From: Sulfitobacter sp. SK011
GTDB lineage: Bacteria; Pseudomonadota; Alphaproteobacteria; Rhodobacterales; Rhodobacteraceae
Length of the DNA stretch: 64,000 nucleotides
NCBI RefSeq assembly: GCF_003352065.1
Contig: NZ_CP025803.1
Span: forward strand, 434,001-498,000
Reading direction: 5' to 3'
This document shows, in pieces, positions 1 through 9,725 of the stretch. Position numbers and translations under genes: made by a program. The notes beneath the pieces are model-generated. The model was not told the origin of the DNA, ran no database searches, and saw only the letters and a program-made list of their open reading frames with translations. How positions within the stretch are numbered: the stretch's first letter is position 1; the number at the start of each line of letters is the position of its first letter.

Positions 1-2626
1 ACAGGGGTGCGCCGTCACTGCGCACGGCCCAAGCAGCGGCCCAATCGTTGCCGCCGATGATCACCGGCGTCACACCATCGTTGAGGTTCCTGAACGGCAT
101 CCCTTCGATGCGTTCGGCATCAGGTGGGGATGCCTCAACCCAGACATCGCGGCTAATGTAGCGGCCCGGAAAATCCTGCAACAGATAGAATGTTCGGGTC
201 AGCACATGATCGGCAGGCAGCGGTTCAAGCGGTGGAATATCAAGCGGTTCGGCAAGTTCCTGCAGCTTGCGGCCATTGGGGCTGGCGGCCCCATAACGCG
301 CAGTATCCGCGTCGCGGGTATCGAAAACGATCAACCCGCCAGATCGCAGATATTCGTTCAGCTTGCCATAAGCCTCGGCAGAGGGGCGCGGCTGATCTGG
401 TGTGATCGGCCAATAAAGGATCGGGAAAAACGCCAGTTCGTCCGTTTCGAGGTCAACACCGATTGGTGTAGCCGGTTCGACCGAGGTGCGAAAGAAAAGC
501 GTGTCTGACAGGCCCACGAGCCCCGCATGGGCGATCTCATCAAGTTGAGCATTGCCCGTCATGACATGCGCCAGTGACACTTCGTTTGTGGCTTCAAGGG
601 CGAAAGCATCTGCGTTGGTTTGGGCATGGCCTGTGATCGGCTGACCAATGAGAGGCAGCGCCAGCAAGACCACCGCCGCCGCATTGCTGCGGGTCAACAA
701 ACGGCCCGACAGCGCCAGTGAAGCGACAACATCTGCCAGAAGCAGCAAGATCGAAAGGCTCAGCAGCCAACCGGCGATGGGCTGTTCCGGGGCCACGGCA
801 AGGCCGCGCACGGTCACATTGGCGGGCCATGTTGCGGGCGTCAGCATGCTCTCGCCCGTAAAAACATTGCGCGCCAAACGTCGGTCACCGGACCCGTAAA
901 TCCCGGGTTGCATCCGCGGCCCTGCTGGGGCGTTGATCAGGTCAGGGCCATTCACACCGGGCAGATTTCCCGCATCTGTCAGAACGCCATAGCCATCCAT
1001 CACCCGTAGTGGCGTCCATGTCGTGCCCACCAGATCACCGGCGTCCGGTGTCGCGGCCGCAGAGGACACCGCCAACCGCTCCATCATCTCGACGAACAAG
1101 CCCGAAATCGGTAAAGTGGACCATTCTGCCGTTGCCGTTACATGAAACAGCACAATCTGACCCTGGCCAACAGGTTTGCGCGTGACCAAAGGCGTCCCAT
1201 CACTGAGCGAGGCGATGACACGGTTTGCCAAAGTGGGATCCGGTTGCGCCACAACTTGTGCAGAGACCACGACATCGTCCGGGACGTTCAGACCAAAAAA
1301 GGGTGATGTGTCCCGAAATGGTGCGAGCGATTTTGGCTCCCCCCATGACATCGCGCCTCCGACACTGCGCCCGCCGGCCCGAAGGCGCACGGGCATCAGC
1401 GGGTCTTCGTCAATCCGGCTGATGTCGCTTGCGGCAATGCGGGGGCCAGCAAAACGGACCAGCATGCCACCACTGTCAATCCAGTCCATCAGCGGCCCCG
1501 CTTCGGCCTCTGAGAGTGTCGCAATATCGGCCAGCACGATCACATCGGGGTTGGCTGGCAATACATCGGCAAGTGATCCGTCGATCAGATCAGCGGTTGG
1601 TGCCAGCGCCTGCTCGATGTAGTGCAAGGGCGACAGAAGTTGCAGGCCCTCGCGGTCATTGCGCCCGCCAATCAGTGCAACTTCGCGGCGGCGCAACCCG
1701 TCATCCACAATCGTTGTCGCCCCGGCAGAGCGTTGCCCGGCAATCACGAACCCCGTCACCCGCGCCCGCATTTCTGCAGGCAGGGCCAGTTCGGCGCTTG
1801 CGTTCACGGACCCTTGTTCAAATAGCGCAGGGACAGTTGCCAGAATACGGGCATTGCCCGCAGGGTCGCGCCCTTCTGTCTGGATAACGACCTCTCGTTC
1901 AGGTCCAGCGGCGGCGCGGTTAAGCTCCAGCTTGACAACATTGTCTTCGTACCGCGCAGGCGCGATCGCCAACACGTTTGCGGCGGTCTGATAGACGTCA
2001 ACACTGCCCCGTGCCTGCATCGCGTCCAAAGCGACAGCGCGTCCGTCAAAGTCCAACCCATCACTGAACCAAAGCGTGTCGAATGCCGGCAAGTCAGCCA
2101 TAATTTTTGCGGCTTTTTCGAGATCTGCAGGGGATGGTTGCCAAGCAGCAGGGGCAAATCCAGCAAGCCGGGAACGCCAAACATCGGCAGATTGAAATGC
2201 CGGGATGTCCGGCCGGGTCAGGACCAGGAAACCAACGGTGCGTCCGGCGCGTCCGGCACGGGTCAACTGGGCCTCAATCGCTTCGGTCTGTTGCGGCCAA
2301 CGGGGGGCACCCGCCCATGTGCCATCCAAGACGATCAGCAGGGGCCCATTACCCTCAGCCTGATCTGCCTGGGGATTAAGAACTGGACCCGCCAACCCCA
2401 AAATGATCGCCGCAACCGCCAGTATCCGCAGCAAAAGCAACCACCATGGCGTGCGATCCGATACAGTTTCATCGTCATTCAACCCCAACAGCAATGCGAC
2501 ACCGGGAAAGCGACGCCGGATTGGCGCAGGCGGCACGGCGCGCAAGATCAGCCACAGGATTGGAAGCGCCAATAAGGCGACAAGCAACCAGGGTGCCGTA
2601 AAGCCTATGCCCCCGAAGATAATCAT
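1..2626 (-). CDS. DUF4159 domain membrane protein with BatA-type N-terminus (3' end outside window)
   Basis: About 875 codons are visible and the C-terminus lies beyond base 1. The N-terminus is the short BatA-like domain, with one membrane helix at about residues 9-28 and a second at about 58-80. A long extracytoplasmic-type region follows, then another hydrophobic helix near 615-640, then the DUF4159 domain from about residue 680, which begins near the motif VSLAHVMTGNAQLDEIAH. The ATG overlaps the DUF58 stop by four bases (ATGA at 2623-2626), so the two are translationally coupled. Proteins of this family sit with MoxR and DUF58 partners and are thought to act in envelope stress or metal-chaperone-like processes. 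The precise role is unknown. Confidence 0.85.
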   Translation of the reverse strand, partial: MIIFGGIGFTAPWLLVALLALPILWLILRAVPPAPIRRRFPGVALLLGLNDDETVSDRTPWWLLLLRILAVAAIILGLAGPVLNPQADQAEGNGPLLIVLDGTWAGAPRWPQQTEAIEAQLTRAGRAGRTVGFLVLTRPDIPAFQSADVWRSRLAGFAPAAWQPSPADLEKAAKIMADLPAFDTLWFSDGLDFDGRAVALDAMQARGSVDVYQTAANVLAIAPARYEDNVVKLELNRAAAGPEREVVIQTEGRDPAGNARILATVPALFEQGSVNASAELALPAEMRARVTGFVIAGQRSAGATTIVDDGLRRREVALIGGRNDREGLQLLSPLHYIEQALAPTADLIDGSLADVLPANPDVIVLADIATLSEAEAGPLMDWIDSGGMLVRFAGPRIAASDISRIDEDPLMPVRLRAGGRSVGGAMSWGEPKSLAPFRDTSPFFGLNVPDDVVVSAQVVAQPDPTLANRVIASLSDGTPLVTRKPVGQGQIVLFHVTATAEWSTLPISGLFVEMMERLAVSSAAATPDAGDLVGTTWTPLRVMDGYGVLTDAGNLPGVNGPDLINAPAGPRMQPGIYGSGDRRLARNVFTGESMLTPATWPANVTVRGLAVAPEQPIAGWLLSLSILLLLADVVASLALSGRLLTRSNAAAVVLLALPLIGQPITGHAQTNADAFALEATNEVSLAHVMTGNAQLDEIAHAGLVGLSDTLFFRTSVEPATPIGVDLETDELAFFPILYWPITPDQPRPSAEAYGKLNEYLRSGGLIVFDTRDADTARYGAASPNGRKLQELAEPLDIPPLEPLPADHVLTRTFYLLQDFPGRYISRDVWVEASPPDAERIEGMPFRNLNDGVTPVIIGGNDWAAAWAVRSDGAPL

Positions 2627-3507
2627 GCTGCGACACCTGCCCGCGCATCAAGCGCACCATAAAGCCACAGCAGGGCGGACTGCGCCGATGCATCCGTGTG
2701 ATGCAGGCCATATTGCCATCCGGTCAGGGTGCACAGCCGCTGAAGTTCGAATTTACGTTCCGCAAGGCGTTCAAGATAACGCCCCTTGAGGTCATTCGCC
2801 TTGAGCGTTTCGTGGCTTAACGTGCCGCCGATACTTTCGAAAATGGTGCGTCCGGTGAACGGAAACGCTTCCTCTGACGGGTCCAGCACATGATAAAGCA
2901 CCCCGCGCACGCCACGATCAGCGGCCTTGGTCAGTGCCAGTTGCACCCCAGCCAGATTACCCATGAAATCCGATACAAATACCGCCCGCGCATGGGGGAT
3001 CATGGCGCGGTGTTCGGGGGGGCTGTAATCGGTCTCATCGTCACGACAAAACATCTCGGCCAGCCGCAGGACCTGAGGATTGCCCCGACGCGGGGGCAGG
3101 GTGGTACCCGTCAGCCCAACCCGTTCGCCACTGCGCAGCAGCAGGATGGACAGCGCCAGACCCAGCAAGCGTGCGCGATCCGCTTTTTGCGGTACATTTG
3201 CGTCAGATGCGAAACGCATCGAGGCACCCTGATCGACCCAAAGCATCACTGACTGTGCAATCTGCCATTCGCGCTGGCGCACAAATTCCTGATCCCCCAT
3301 GGCCGAGCGGCGATAGTCAATGGACCGGCGGCTGTCGCCCATCTGCGCCGGGCGGTACTGCCAGAAATCGTCACCCATGCCCGCGCGTCTGCGCCCATGG
3401 GCACCCAACAAAACCGCCCCAGCAAGATGTTCGGCCCGCGCCAGCAGGTCTGGCAGGCGGGTGGCCTCACGTTCAGCAGATGCGCGTAAGGTTGCAGGGG
3501 TGTTCAC
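2623..3507 (-). CDS. DUF58 domain-containing protein
   Basis: A 294-residue protein. The DUF58 core is recognisable around residues 48-85, with the pattern YRPAQMGDSRRSIDYRRS. The same fold carries the von Willebrand A-like features expected of this family, and there is no membrane helix. It overlaps the MoxR gene upstream (3504-3507) and the DUF4159 gene downstream (2623-2626) by ATGA junctions, so it is the middle cistron of a three-gene unit. In related MoxR systems the AAA+ ATPase acts on such vWA-like partners. That partnership is inferred from family knowledge and from the gene order. Confidence 0.9.
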   Translation of the reverse strand: MNTPATLRASAEREATRLPDLLARAEHLAGAVLLGAHGRRRAGMGDDFWQYRPAQMGDSRRSIDYRRSAMGDQEFVRQREWQIAQSVMLWVDQGASMRFASDANVPQKADRARLLGLALSILLLRSGERVGLTGTTLPPRRGNPQVLRLAEMFCRDDETDYSPPEHRAMIPHARAVFVSDFMGNLAGVQLALTKAADRGVRGVLYHVLDPSEEAFPFTGRTIFESIGGTLSHETLKANDLKGRYLERLAERKFELQRLCTLTGWQYGLHHTDASAQSALLWLYGALDARAGVAA

Positions 3508-4511
3508 GCTGCGGCCTTTGCCCCGGACAAATTGGCGGCAGTTTCGTCGATGAGCGCATACAGGCTGTCACCCCGCGCCCGCGCCGCGAAATTCAAGGCC
3601 ATCCGGTGGCTCAGGACCGGGCGCGCCATATCAATGACGTCTTCGGCCGAGGGTGCCAAACGTCCCTGCAACAAGGCACGGGCGCGCACCGCCAGAATCA
3701 GCGCTTGCGCGGCACGCGGGCCGGGGCCCCAAGCGACAGTTTCACGGACTTGCTGACTTGCACCGTCCTCTTCGGGGCGAAAGGCGCGGACAAGATCAAG
3801 GATCATCTCGACAACGGATTCACCGACTGGCATGCGGCGCAGCAAACGCTGCGCATCAAGCAATTCAGCGGCAGTGAAAGTCTGGGTCGCCTGCGCTTCG
3901 ACGTCGCCTGTAGTGGCAATCAGAATGTCACGTTCGGTGTCGCGGTCCGGATATGCGACGTCGATCTGCACCAGAAACCGGTCAAGTTGTGCTTCGGGCA
4001 GGGGATATGTCCCTTCCTGTTCAATCGGGTTTTGCGTCGCCAGCACGTGAAACGGCACACCCAATGCCCGGTCCTGCCCGGCAACGGTCACCGTTTTTTC
4101 CTGCATCGCCTGCAACAGCGCGGATTGCGTGCGTGGGCTGGCACGGTTGATTTCATCAGCCATCAGAAGTTGGCAAAAAATTGGCCCTTCGATAAACCGA
4201 AAGGACCGGACGCCATCGGCCCCGGTTTCCAGAACTTCGGACCCCAGAATGTCCGCTGGCATCAGATCGGGCGTGAATTGCACCCGGCTGCCATCCAGCC
4301 CCATCACCGTGGACAATGTTTCAACCAGCCGGGTTTTGCCCAGGCCCGGCAAACCGATCAGCAACCCGTGACCACCACATAAAAGCGCTGTCAGCGTCAG
4401 GTCGACAACCCGTTCCTGACCGATAAACCGACTGGTAATCGACTTCTTTGCCTCAGCCAGCTTTTCGCCCAACGCTTCGATTTGCGCTACCATATCTTCG
4501 GCTTTGGTCAT
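3504..4511 (-). CDS. MoxR-family AAA+ ATPase
   Basis: A 335-residue AAA+ ATPase of the MoxR class. Walker A GLPGLGKT lies at residues 53-60, Walker B LLMADEINR near 115-122, and the MoxR hallmark ATQNPIEQEGTYPLPEAQ near 158-175, followed by LDRF. A C-terminal lid domain completes a normal-length family member. It is the first gene of the minus-strand block with DUF58 and DUF4159, and is divergent from the DUF1285 gene across a 70-base gap that must hold both promoters. MoxR ATPases remodel or activate vWA-domain partners. The client here is presumably the adjacent DUF58/DUF4159 pair. Confidence 0.95.
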   Translation of the reverse strand: MTKAEDMVAQIEALGEKLAEAKKSITSRFIGQERVVDLTLTALLCGGHGLLIGLPGLGKTRLVETLSTVMGLDGSRVQFTPDLMPADILGSEVLETGADGVRSFRFIEGPIFCQLLMADEINRASPRTQSALLQAMQEKTVTVAGQDRALGVPFHVLATQNPIEQEGTYPLPEAQLDRFLVQIDVAYPDRDTERDILIATTGDVEAQATQTFTAAELLDAQRLLRRMPVGESVVEMILDLVRAFRPEEDGASQQVRETVAWGPGPRAAQALILAVRARALLQGRLAPSAEDVIDMARPVLSHRMALNFAARARGDSLYALIDETAANLSGAKAAA

Positions 4512-4581
4512 GACATTCAGGTCCCTTGGGTTATATCGTTACAGTGTAAGTGTATATCGGTCACAGGAAATGGCAAAAGCA

Positions 4582-5163
4582 ATGAGCGGACAAAAAACCG
4601 TTACCCCAACCGCTGAAAGCCTTGTGGCGTCGGCAAAAGCCGCCAAAACGCGCGGTTTGCCGCCGTTGGAAAAGTGGAATCCGCCGTTTTGCGGTGATCT
4701 GGACATGCAGATCAAGCGTGATGGGACGTGGTTCTATCAGGGCACACCCATCGGACGCCGTGAACTGGTGAAATTGTTCGCGACGATTCTGTGGCGCGAA
4801 GGGGACAAGTATTTCCTCGTCACGCCCGTTGAGAAGGTGGGCATCACCGTCGAAGACGCACCTTTTGTCGCCGTAGATTTTGAGGCTGAGGGGACCGGAG
4901 AGGCACAAGACCTGCGGTTTGAGACCAACTTGGGCGATTTCAGTGTCGCAGGTCAGGACGCGCCAATCCGTGTTGTGCGTGATGAAAAAACAGGCGAGCC
5001 ATCGCCCTATGTGCGGATCCGCCGTAACCTTGAGGCGCTGATTGACCGCAAGAGTTTCTACCGGTTGGTCGATTTGGGCGTGCATCATGAAGGCTGGTTT
5101 GGTGTTTGGTCGGGCGGGGAATTCTTTGGCATCATCCCGTCGGATGAGTTGCCGGAAGCCTGA
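4582..5163 (+). CDS. DUF1285 domain-containing protein
   Basis: About 193 residues. The family core starts with the pattern PPLEKWNPPFCGDLDMQIKR and continues through WFYQGTPIGR, which is typical of DUF1285. It is a soluble protein of unknown function found across alpha- and gammaproteobacteria. I chose the ATG at 4582 because an AGGA lies at 4565-4568. The in-frame ATG at 4570 is almost on top of that element and would be poorly placed. The gene is followed after 17 bases by the hydroxypyruvate isomerase-like gene, probably in one transcript. Confidence 0.85.
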   Translation: MSGQKTVTPTAESLVASAKAAKTRGLPPLEKWNPPFCGDLDMQIKRDGTWFYQGTPIGRRELVKLFATILWREGDKYFLVTPVEKVGITVEDAPFVAVDFEAEGTGEAQDLRFETNLGDFSVAGQDAPIRVVRDEKTGEPSPYVRIRRNLEALIDRKSFYRLVDLGVHHEGWFGVWSGGEFFGIIPSDELPEA

Positions 5164-5180
5164 CGTTGGCCCTTCCAAAG

Positions 5181-5936
5181 ATGAAATGTGCCGCCAATCT
5201 AAGCCTTTTATGGCCGGAATTACCCTTTCTTGAGCGATTTGACGCGGCTGCGGCGGCTGGGTTCACTGGTGTTGAGGTGTTGTTCCCTTACGATATTGCT
5301 GCGAAAGCCATTCTGGCAGCACTGTCGCGGACCAATCTGGAAATGGTGCTGATCAACGCACCTCCGCTAAATGAAGCGGATGGGGAACGTGGATTTGCCG
5401 CCGTACCGGGCAAAAGAGCCCGGTTTCAGCAGGATATGCGACTGGTTTTTGAATATGCGATAGGTTCGGGCGTGAGCATGGTGCACGTCATGGCTGGCGC
5501 TGCAGGCGGATCTGAGGCCAAAGCGACGTTTGTTGAAAACCTCAAATGGGCAGCAAAAGTTGCACCGGGCGATCTGACGTTGATGATTGAACCGCTGAAC
5601 CGGGTGGCGATGGCCGGATATTTCCTAAACGACTACAACCTTGCTCGGGATGTTCTGGTGGCGGTCAACGCGCCGAATGTTGCGCTCCAATTTGACAGCT
5701 ATCATGCGCAAATGATCCATGGGGATGCGGTTGCGGTCTTTGATCAATTTGCCCATCTGGTCCGTCATTTTCAGGTCGGTGACACCCCGGATCGTGGCCC
5801 CCCAGGAACTGGTGAGGTTGATTTCAAAGCGCTCTTTGACCGGATGAGGACCAGCGGATATCAGGGTTGGATCAGCGCAGAATACCACCCGAATGGACGG
5901 ACCGAAGACACGTTGGATTGGATGAAAGACCTATGA
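5181..5936 (+). CDS. Hydroxypyruvate isomerase-like TIM-barrel protein
   Basis: About 251 residues from the ATG at 5181. The N-terminus KCAANLSLLWPELPF aligns with the start of hydroxypyruvate isomerases (Hyi/OtnI type); a TTG at 5166 is an in-frame alternative. The AP-endonuclease-2-like TIM barrel shows the metal-ligand elements expected of the family: IEPLNR with its glutamate in the middle, then FDSYHAQMIHGD, and a late glutamate in WISAEYHP. Such enzymes interconvert hydroxypyruvate and tartronate semialdehyde or related ketoses. No glyoxylate-pathway genes lie beside it, so the substrate is uncertain. The stop overlaps the next gene (ATGA at 5933-5936). Confidence 0.85.
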   Translation: MKCAANLSLLWPELPFLERFDAAAAAGFTGVEVLFPYDIAAKAILAALSRTNLEMVLINAPPLNEADGERGFAAVPGKRARFQQDMRLVFEYAIGSGVSMVHVMAGAAGGSEAKATFVENLKWAAKVAPGDLTLMIEPLNRVAMAGYFLNDYNLARDVLVAVNAPNVALQFDSYHAQMIHGDAVAVFDQFAHLVRHFQVGDTPDRGPPGTGEVDFKALFDRMRTSGYQGWISAEYHPNGRTEDTLDWMKDL

Positions 5937-6154
5937 TACCTGCCCGATTTGCACCGATATTGTTTGGCTTTATTCTGTCGGGTCTTATGTCACTGATGGT
6001 TTCCGGCATCGCGACATATAGAGCGGCGGGATTGGCCCCTGATTTTGCAGTGCTCTGGATGGGCGGTTGGTTGGCCAGTTGGATGATCGCTTTTCCGGTT
6101 GTTCTGGTGATCGCCCCGCTGACCCGGAAACTGGTCGCTAAATTGGTCCGGTAG
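5933..6154 (+). CDS. DUF2798 small membrane protein
   Basis: A 73-residue inner-membrane protein with two hydrophobic helices (about 7-29 and 40-62) separated by a short loop containing RAAGLAPDF. This is the DUF2798 arrangement. It starts inside the stop codon of the preceding isomerase-like gene, so it is translationally coupled to it. It ends in basic residues (RKLVAKLVR), consistent with a cytoplasmic tail. Function is unknown. It runs convergently into the GST gene with a 15-base gap. Confidence 0.8.
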   Translation: MIPARFAPILFGFILSGLMSLMVSGIATYRAAGLAPDFAVLWMGGWLASWMIAFPVVLVIAPLTRKLVAKLVR

Positions 6155-6169
6155 GTCCGAACGTCGCAG

Positions 6170-6790
6170 TTAATCGGGAAAGAATGTTGGCGCGTCGCCC
6201 TCGGACCATTGCGGGTATTTCAACATGATGTTCTCAAACTGATCCGTCGCCAGAAACCGGTCCAGCCAGCCCTGCAGGTCGGGCCATGGTTGCGCATCAA
6301 ACCACGGCTTGTCGATAAAGGCGAATTGCCGGACAAAAGGTAAGATCGCAAAATCCGCAATACTCGGACGCTCAAAAATCCAAACTGCGATCCTACTGTC
6401 CAATTCCGTCAGAAATTCTGCAGCGACCTCGCGCTGTTCTTTGGCGTCGGTATCTGAATAACGGCTGGCGTATTTCGTGCGGTCCAATGCGTCTTTGAAC
6501 GGACCGTCAGCGCGCGCGATCAAGTCCCAGCCCGTATCTCGCATATCCAGCCAATGATCTGTGTCGTTGCGCGCCAAGGCCCATTTCATAATGTCGAGGC
6601 TTTCGTCGATGTTGCCTTGATCCGTGACAAGGCAGGGAACCGTGCCGCTGTCTGACGCCGCTAGAAAAGCAGCGGGTTTATCGCGCAGAACCACCTCCCG
6701 CAATTCGACTGTGATGCCAGCCGCCGCAATCGCCAGTCGTGCGCGCATGGCATATGGGCAACGGCGAAACGAATAGAAAATTGGGGTCAT
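6170..6790 (-). CDS. Glutathione S-transferase family protein
   Basis: A 206-residue protein. The N-terminal thioredoxin-like domain begins TPIFYSFRRCPYAMRARLAI, in which a CPYAM motif takes the place usually held by a glutaredoxin-like or Cys-GST active site. The cis-proline region GTVPCLV follows, and an alpha-helical C-terminal domain contains SIADFAILPFVRQF. The Cys-type active site suggests an omega- or YfcF-like thiol transferase rather than a classical conjugating GST. It begins just downstream of polA on the same strand (7-base gap) and may be cotranscribed with it. Confidence 0.9.
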   Translation of the reverse strand: MTPIFYSFRRCPYAMRARLAIAAAGITVELREVVLRDKPAAFLAASDSGTVPCLVTDQGNIDESLDIMKWALARNDTDHWLDMRDTGWDLIARADGPFKDALDRTKYASRYSDTDAKEQREVAAEFLTELDSRIAVWIFERPSIADFAILPFVRQFAFIDKPWFDAQPWPDLQGWLDRFLATDQFENIMLKYPQWSEGDAPTFFPD

Positions 6791-6797
6791 GTCACCC

Positions 6798-9596
6798 TTA
6801 ATGCGCCTCGGCCCAGTTCTTGCCCTGTCCTGCGTCCACTGTCAGTTTTACATCCAACTTTACCACTGGATCATTGGCGTTTTCCATGACCTCTCGGGCC
6901 GCAGCAATCAGCGCATCTTCGGATCCTTCGTCCACCTCGAACAGCAATTCGTCATGCACCTGCAAAAGCATTTTTGCCGGCAGATCGGTAATGGCATCCG
7001 GCATGCGGATCATAGCGCGGCGAATGACGTCGGCAGCGGTGCCTTGGATCGGCGCGTTGATGGCAGCCCGCGCGGCGAATCCGGCGTGCGGGCCTTTTGC
7101 GCCGATGTTGGGGGTATGTATCTTGCGGCCAAATAGCGTCTGCACATACCCGTGTTCTTTGGCAAACGCCTTGGTGTCGTCCATGTAGGTTCGGATGCCG
7201 GGAAAGCGTTCGAAATAGCGATCAATAAATCCCTGTGCTTCGGCCCTCGGGATGCGCAGGTTTCGGGCAAGGCCAAAGCCCGAAATGCCATAGATCACGC
7301 CAAAATTGATCGCCTTGGCCTGACGACGCACATCCGGGGTCATCTCGTCCAGGGGCACACCGAACATTTCCGAGGCCGTGAGCGCGTGAATGTCGATGCC
7401 ATCCGCAAAGGCCTGTTTCAATTCGGGGATCTCAGCAATATGCGCCAGAATACGCAACTCAATTTGGGAATAGTCGAGCGCAACAAGTGTCTTGCCCGGT
7501 TCCGCGATAAATGCCTCGCGGATGCGACGGCCTTCTTCGGTCCGGATCGGGATGTTTTGCAGGTTTGGATCGGTGGATGCGAGGCGGCCTGTCGAAGCGC
7601 CCGCGATGGAATAAGACGTGTGCACCCGGCCCGTATCGGGGTTGATGTGGTCCTGCAACGCATCGGTATAGGTGGACTTGAGCTTGCTCAACTGACGCCA
7701 ATCCAACACACGCGCAGGCAATTCATGTTCGGTCGCCAGATCCTCCAGCACATCGGCACCTGTGGCATAGGCCCCGGTCTTGCCCTTCTTGCCACCCTCA
7801 AGCGCCATTTCGTCAAACAGGATTTCACCCAGTTGTTTGGGTGAGCCGACATTGAACTTTCGGCCTGCCAAACCGTATATCTCATCCTCCAGCCCGGCCA
7901 TCTTTTGGGCAAAGGCATTGGACATGCGGGACAATGTATCGCGGTCCACTTTGATGCCAGAGCGTTCCATCGCGGCCAGCACCGGCACCAACGGCCGCTC
8001 AAGCGTTTCGTAGACTTTTGTAACTTGCGCCATGTGCAATTGAGGTTTCAGCAATTGCCAAAGCCGCAGGGTGATGTCGGCGTCTTCTGCTGCATATTTC
8101 ACAGCGTCTTCCAGCGGCACCTTGTCAAAGGTGATTGCGGATTTACCAGAGCCCAACAGCGGTTTGATCGGGATAGGGGTGTGCCCCAGATAACGTTCTG
8201 ACAACGTATCCATGCCATGATTGTGCAGACCTGCGTGTTGCGCATAGGACATCAGCATCGTGTCATCGAAGGGGGCCACAGTTATGCCGATCTGAGCAAA
8301 TATCTTGGCATCATATTTCATGTTCTGCCCGATCTTGAGGATACTTGCATCCTCCAACACCGGCGTGAGCATCCCAAGCACGTCTTCAACAGCCATCTGC
8401 CCCTCGGCCAGATCATCGGATCCAAACAGATCATCGCCGCGATGCGCTTTGTGGATCAGCGGGATGTAACAGGCCCGCCCTGCCTCAACCGCCAAGGATA
8501 TGCCAACCAGCTCTGCCGTCATTTCATTCAGACCGGTGGTTTCGGTATCCACGGCGACGTACCCAAATTCGTAAATCTGGTCGATCCACTTTTGAAGGGC
8601 AGCCGCATCACCGACCTGCTCGTAATTAGCGGCGTCAAACGGGATATCCGCAGCAACAGGTGCATCAGGCGTTACAGGGGTGTCTTCAATTACTGGAGCT
8701 TCTCGGCCAAGAACTTCCGCAACTCGTTTAGAGAGGGTGCGAAACTCCATCTCGGCAAGGAAAGACAAGAGCTTGTCTGGGTCAGGGTCTTTTACCTCAA
8801 GATCATCAAGGGTGAAATCCAGCGGGGTATTCTCGTCCAGCTGGACAAGGCGGCGCGACAGCCGGATTTGCTCTGCATGCTCAATTAAGGTCTCGCGGCG
8901 CTTGGGCTGTTTGATCTCGCCCGCGCGCTCCAAAAGCGCATCCAGATCTCCATACTCATTGATCAACAAGGCCGCTGTCTTGACCCCAATGCCCGGCGCG
9001 CCGGGGACGTTGTCAACGCTGTCGCCCGCCAGCGCCTGCACATCGACCACCCGCTCAGGGTAAACGCCGAATTTCTCAAATACGCCTTCCCGGTCGATGG
9101 TCTTGTTCTTCATCGCGTCAAGCATCTCGACGCCGTCCCCGACCAACTGCATCAAGTCCTTGTCAGAGCTGATGATCGTACACCGCCCGCCAGCCTTGCG
9201 CGCTTGGACCGCGAGGGTTGCAATAATGTCGTCGGCTTCAAACCCTTCTTTTTCCTTGCAGGCAATGTTGAAGGCAACTGTCGCATCTCGGGTCAGCGGT
9301 ATTTGCGGGCGCAAATCCTCGGGCATTGCATCGCGGTTGGCTTTGTATTGGTCGTACATTTCATTGCGAAACGTATGGCTGCCTTTGTCGAAAATAACGG
9401 CGGCATGGGTCGGCGCATCTGGGCCGGTGTTGCCCTCGACATAGCGGTGCAGCATGTTGCAGAAGCCCGCAACCGCACCAATGGGCAAGCCATCAGATTT
9501 GCGCGTTAGCGGCGGCAATGCATGGTATGCGCGAAATATGAAGGCCGAGCCGTCAATCAGATGCAGGTGATGGCCTTTGCCAAATGTCTGGGACAT
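6798..9596 (-). CDS. polA: DNA polymerase I
   Basis: A 932-residue family A polymerase of normal length. The N-terminal 5'-3' nuclease domain begins HHLHLIDGSAFIFRAYHALP. The central 3'-5' exonuclease retains the DxE motif in VAVDTETTGL, so proofreading is probably active. The C-terminal polymerase domain has LVALDYSQIELRILAHI and LLQVHDELLFE. The open frame extends 21 codons further upstream, but the ATG at 9596 has AAAAGGA just before it and gives the usual N-terminus. The role is gap filling, Okazaki fragment maturation and repair synthesis. Confidence 0.98.
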   Translation of the reverse strand: MSQTFGKGHHLHLIDGSAFIFRAYHALPPLTRKSDGLPIGAVAGFCNMLHRYVEGNTGPDAPTHAAVIFDKGSHTFRNEMYDQYKANRDAMPEDLRPQIPLTRDATVAFNIACKEKEGFEADDIIATLAVQARKAGGRCTIISSDKDLMQLVGDGVEMLDAMKNKTIDREGVFEKFGVYPERVVDVQALAGDSVDNVPGAPGIGVKTAALLINEYGDLDALLERAGEIKQPKRRETLIEHAEQIRLSRRLVQLDENTPLDFTLDDLEVKDPDPDKLLSFLAEMEFRTLSKRVAEVLGREAPVIEDTPVTPDAPVAADIPFDAANYEQVGDAAALQKWIDQIYEFGYVAVDTETTGLNEMTAELVGISLAVEAGRACYIPLIHKAHRGDDLFGSDDLAEGQMAVEDVLGMLTPVLEDASILKIGQNMKYDAKIFAQIGITVAPFDDTMLMSYAQHAGLHNHGMDTLSERYLGHTPIPIKPLLGSGKSAITFDKVPLEDAVKYAAEDADITLRLWQLLKPQLHMAQVTKVYETLERPLVPVLAAMERSGIKVDRDTLSRMSNAFAQKMAGLEDEIYGLAGRKFNVGSPKQLGEILFDEMALEGGKKGKTGAYATGADVLEDLATEHELPARVLDWRQLSKLKSTYTDALQDHINPDTGRVHTSYSIAGASTGRLASTDPNLQNIPIRTEEGRRIREAFIAEPGKTLVALDYSQIELRILAHIAEIPELKQAFADGIDIHALTASEMFGVPLDEMTPDVRRQAKAINFGVIYGISGFGLARNLRIPRAEAQGFIDRYFERFPGIRTYMDDTKAFAKEHGYVQTLFGRKIHTPNIGAKGPHAGFAARAAINAPIQGTAADVIRRAMIRMPDAITDLPAKMLLQVHDELLFEVDEGSEDALIAAAREVMENANDPVVKLDVKLTVDAGQGKNWAEAH

Positions 9597-9725
9597 GCTG
9601 CGTTCCTTTTCCTGCGTTGTCTGTTGCAAAGGATCACATGCGACCTGCGATACAGGCAAATCGTTGTCCTTCGCCTTTTCAAAAGTACCGTCTGACCCGT
9701 CCAGTAGGAGAGGTCGCCATTTTGA

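Noticed and set aside
3171..4382. A 403-codon open frame on the plus strand opposite the MoxR and DUF58 genes
   Set aside because: It is the complement of well-supported genes. Its translation is rich in Arg, Gln, Pro and Cys with no family pattern, as expected for antisense of GC-rich coding DNA.
9597..9659. Twenty-one-codon N-terminal extension of polA
   Set aside because: The ATG at 9596 has a good ribosome binding site and gives the normal PolA N-terminus.
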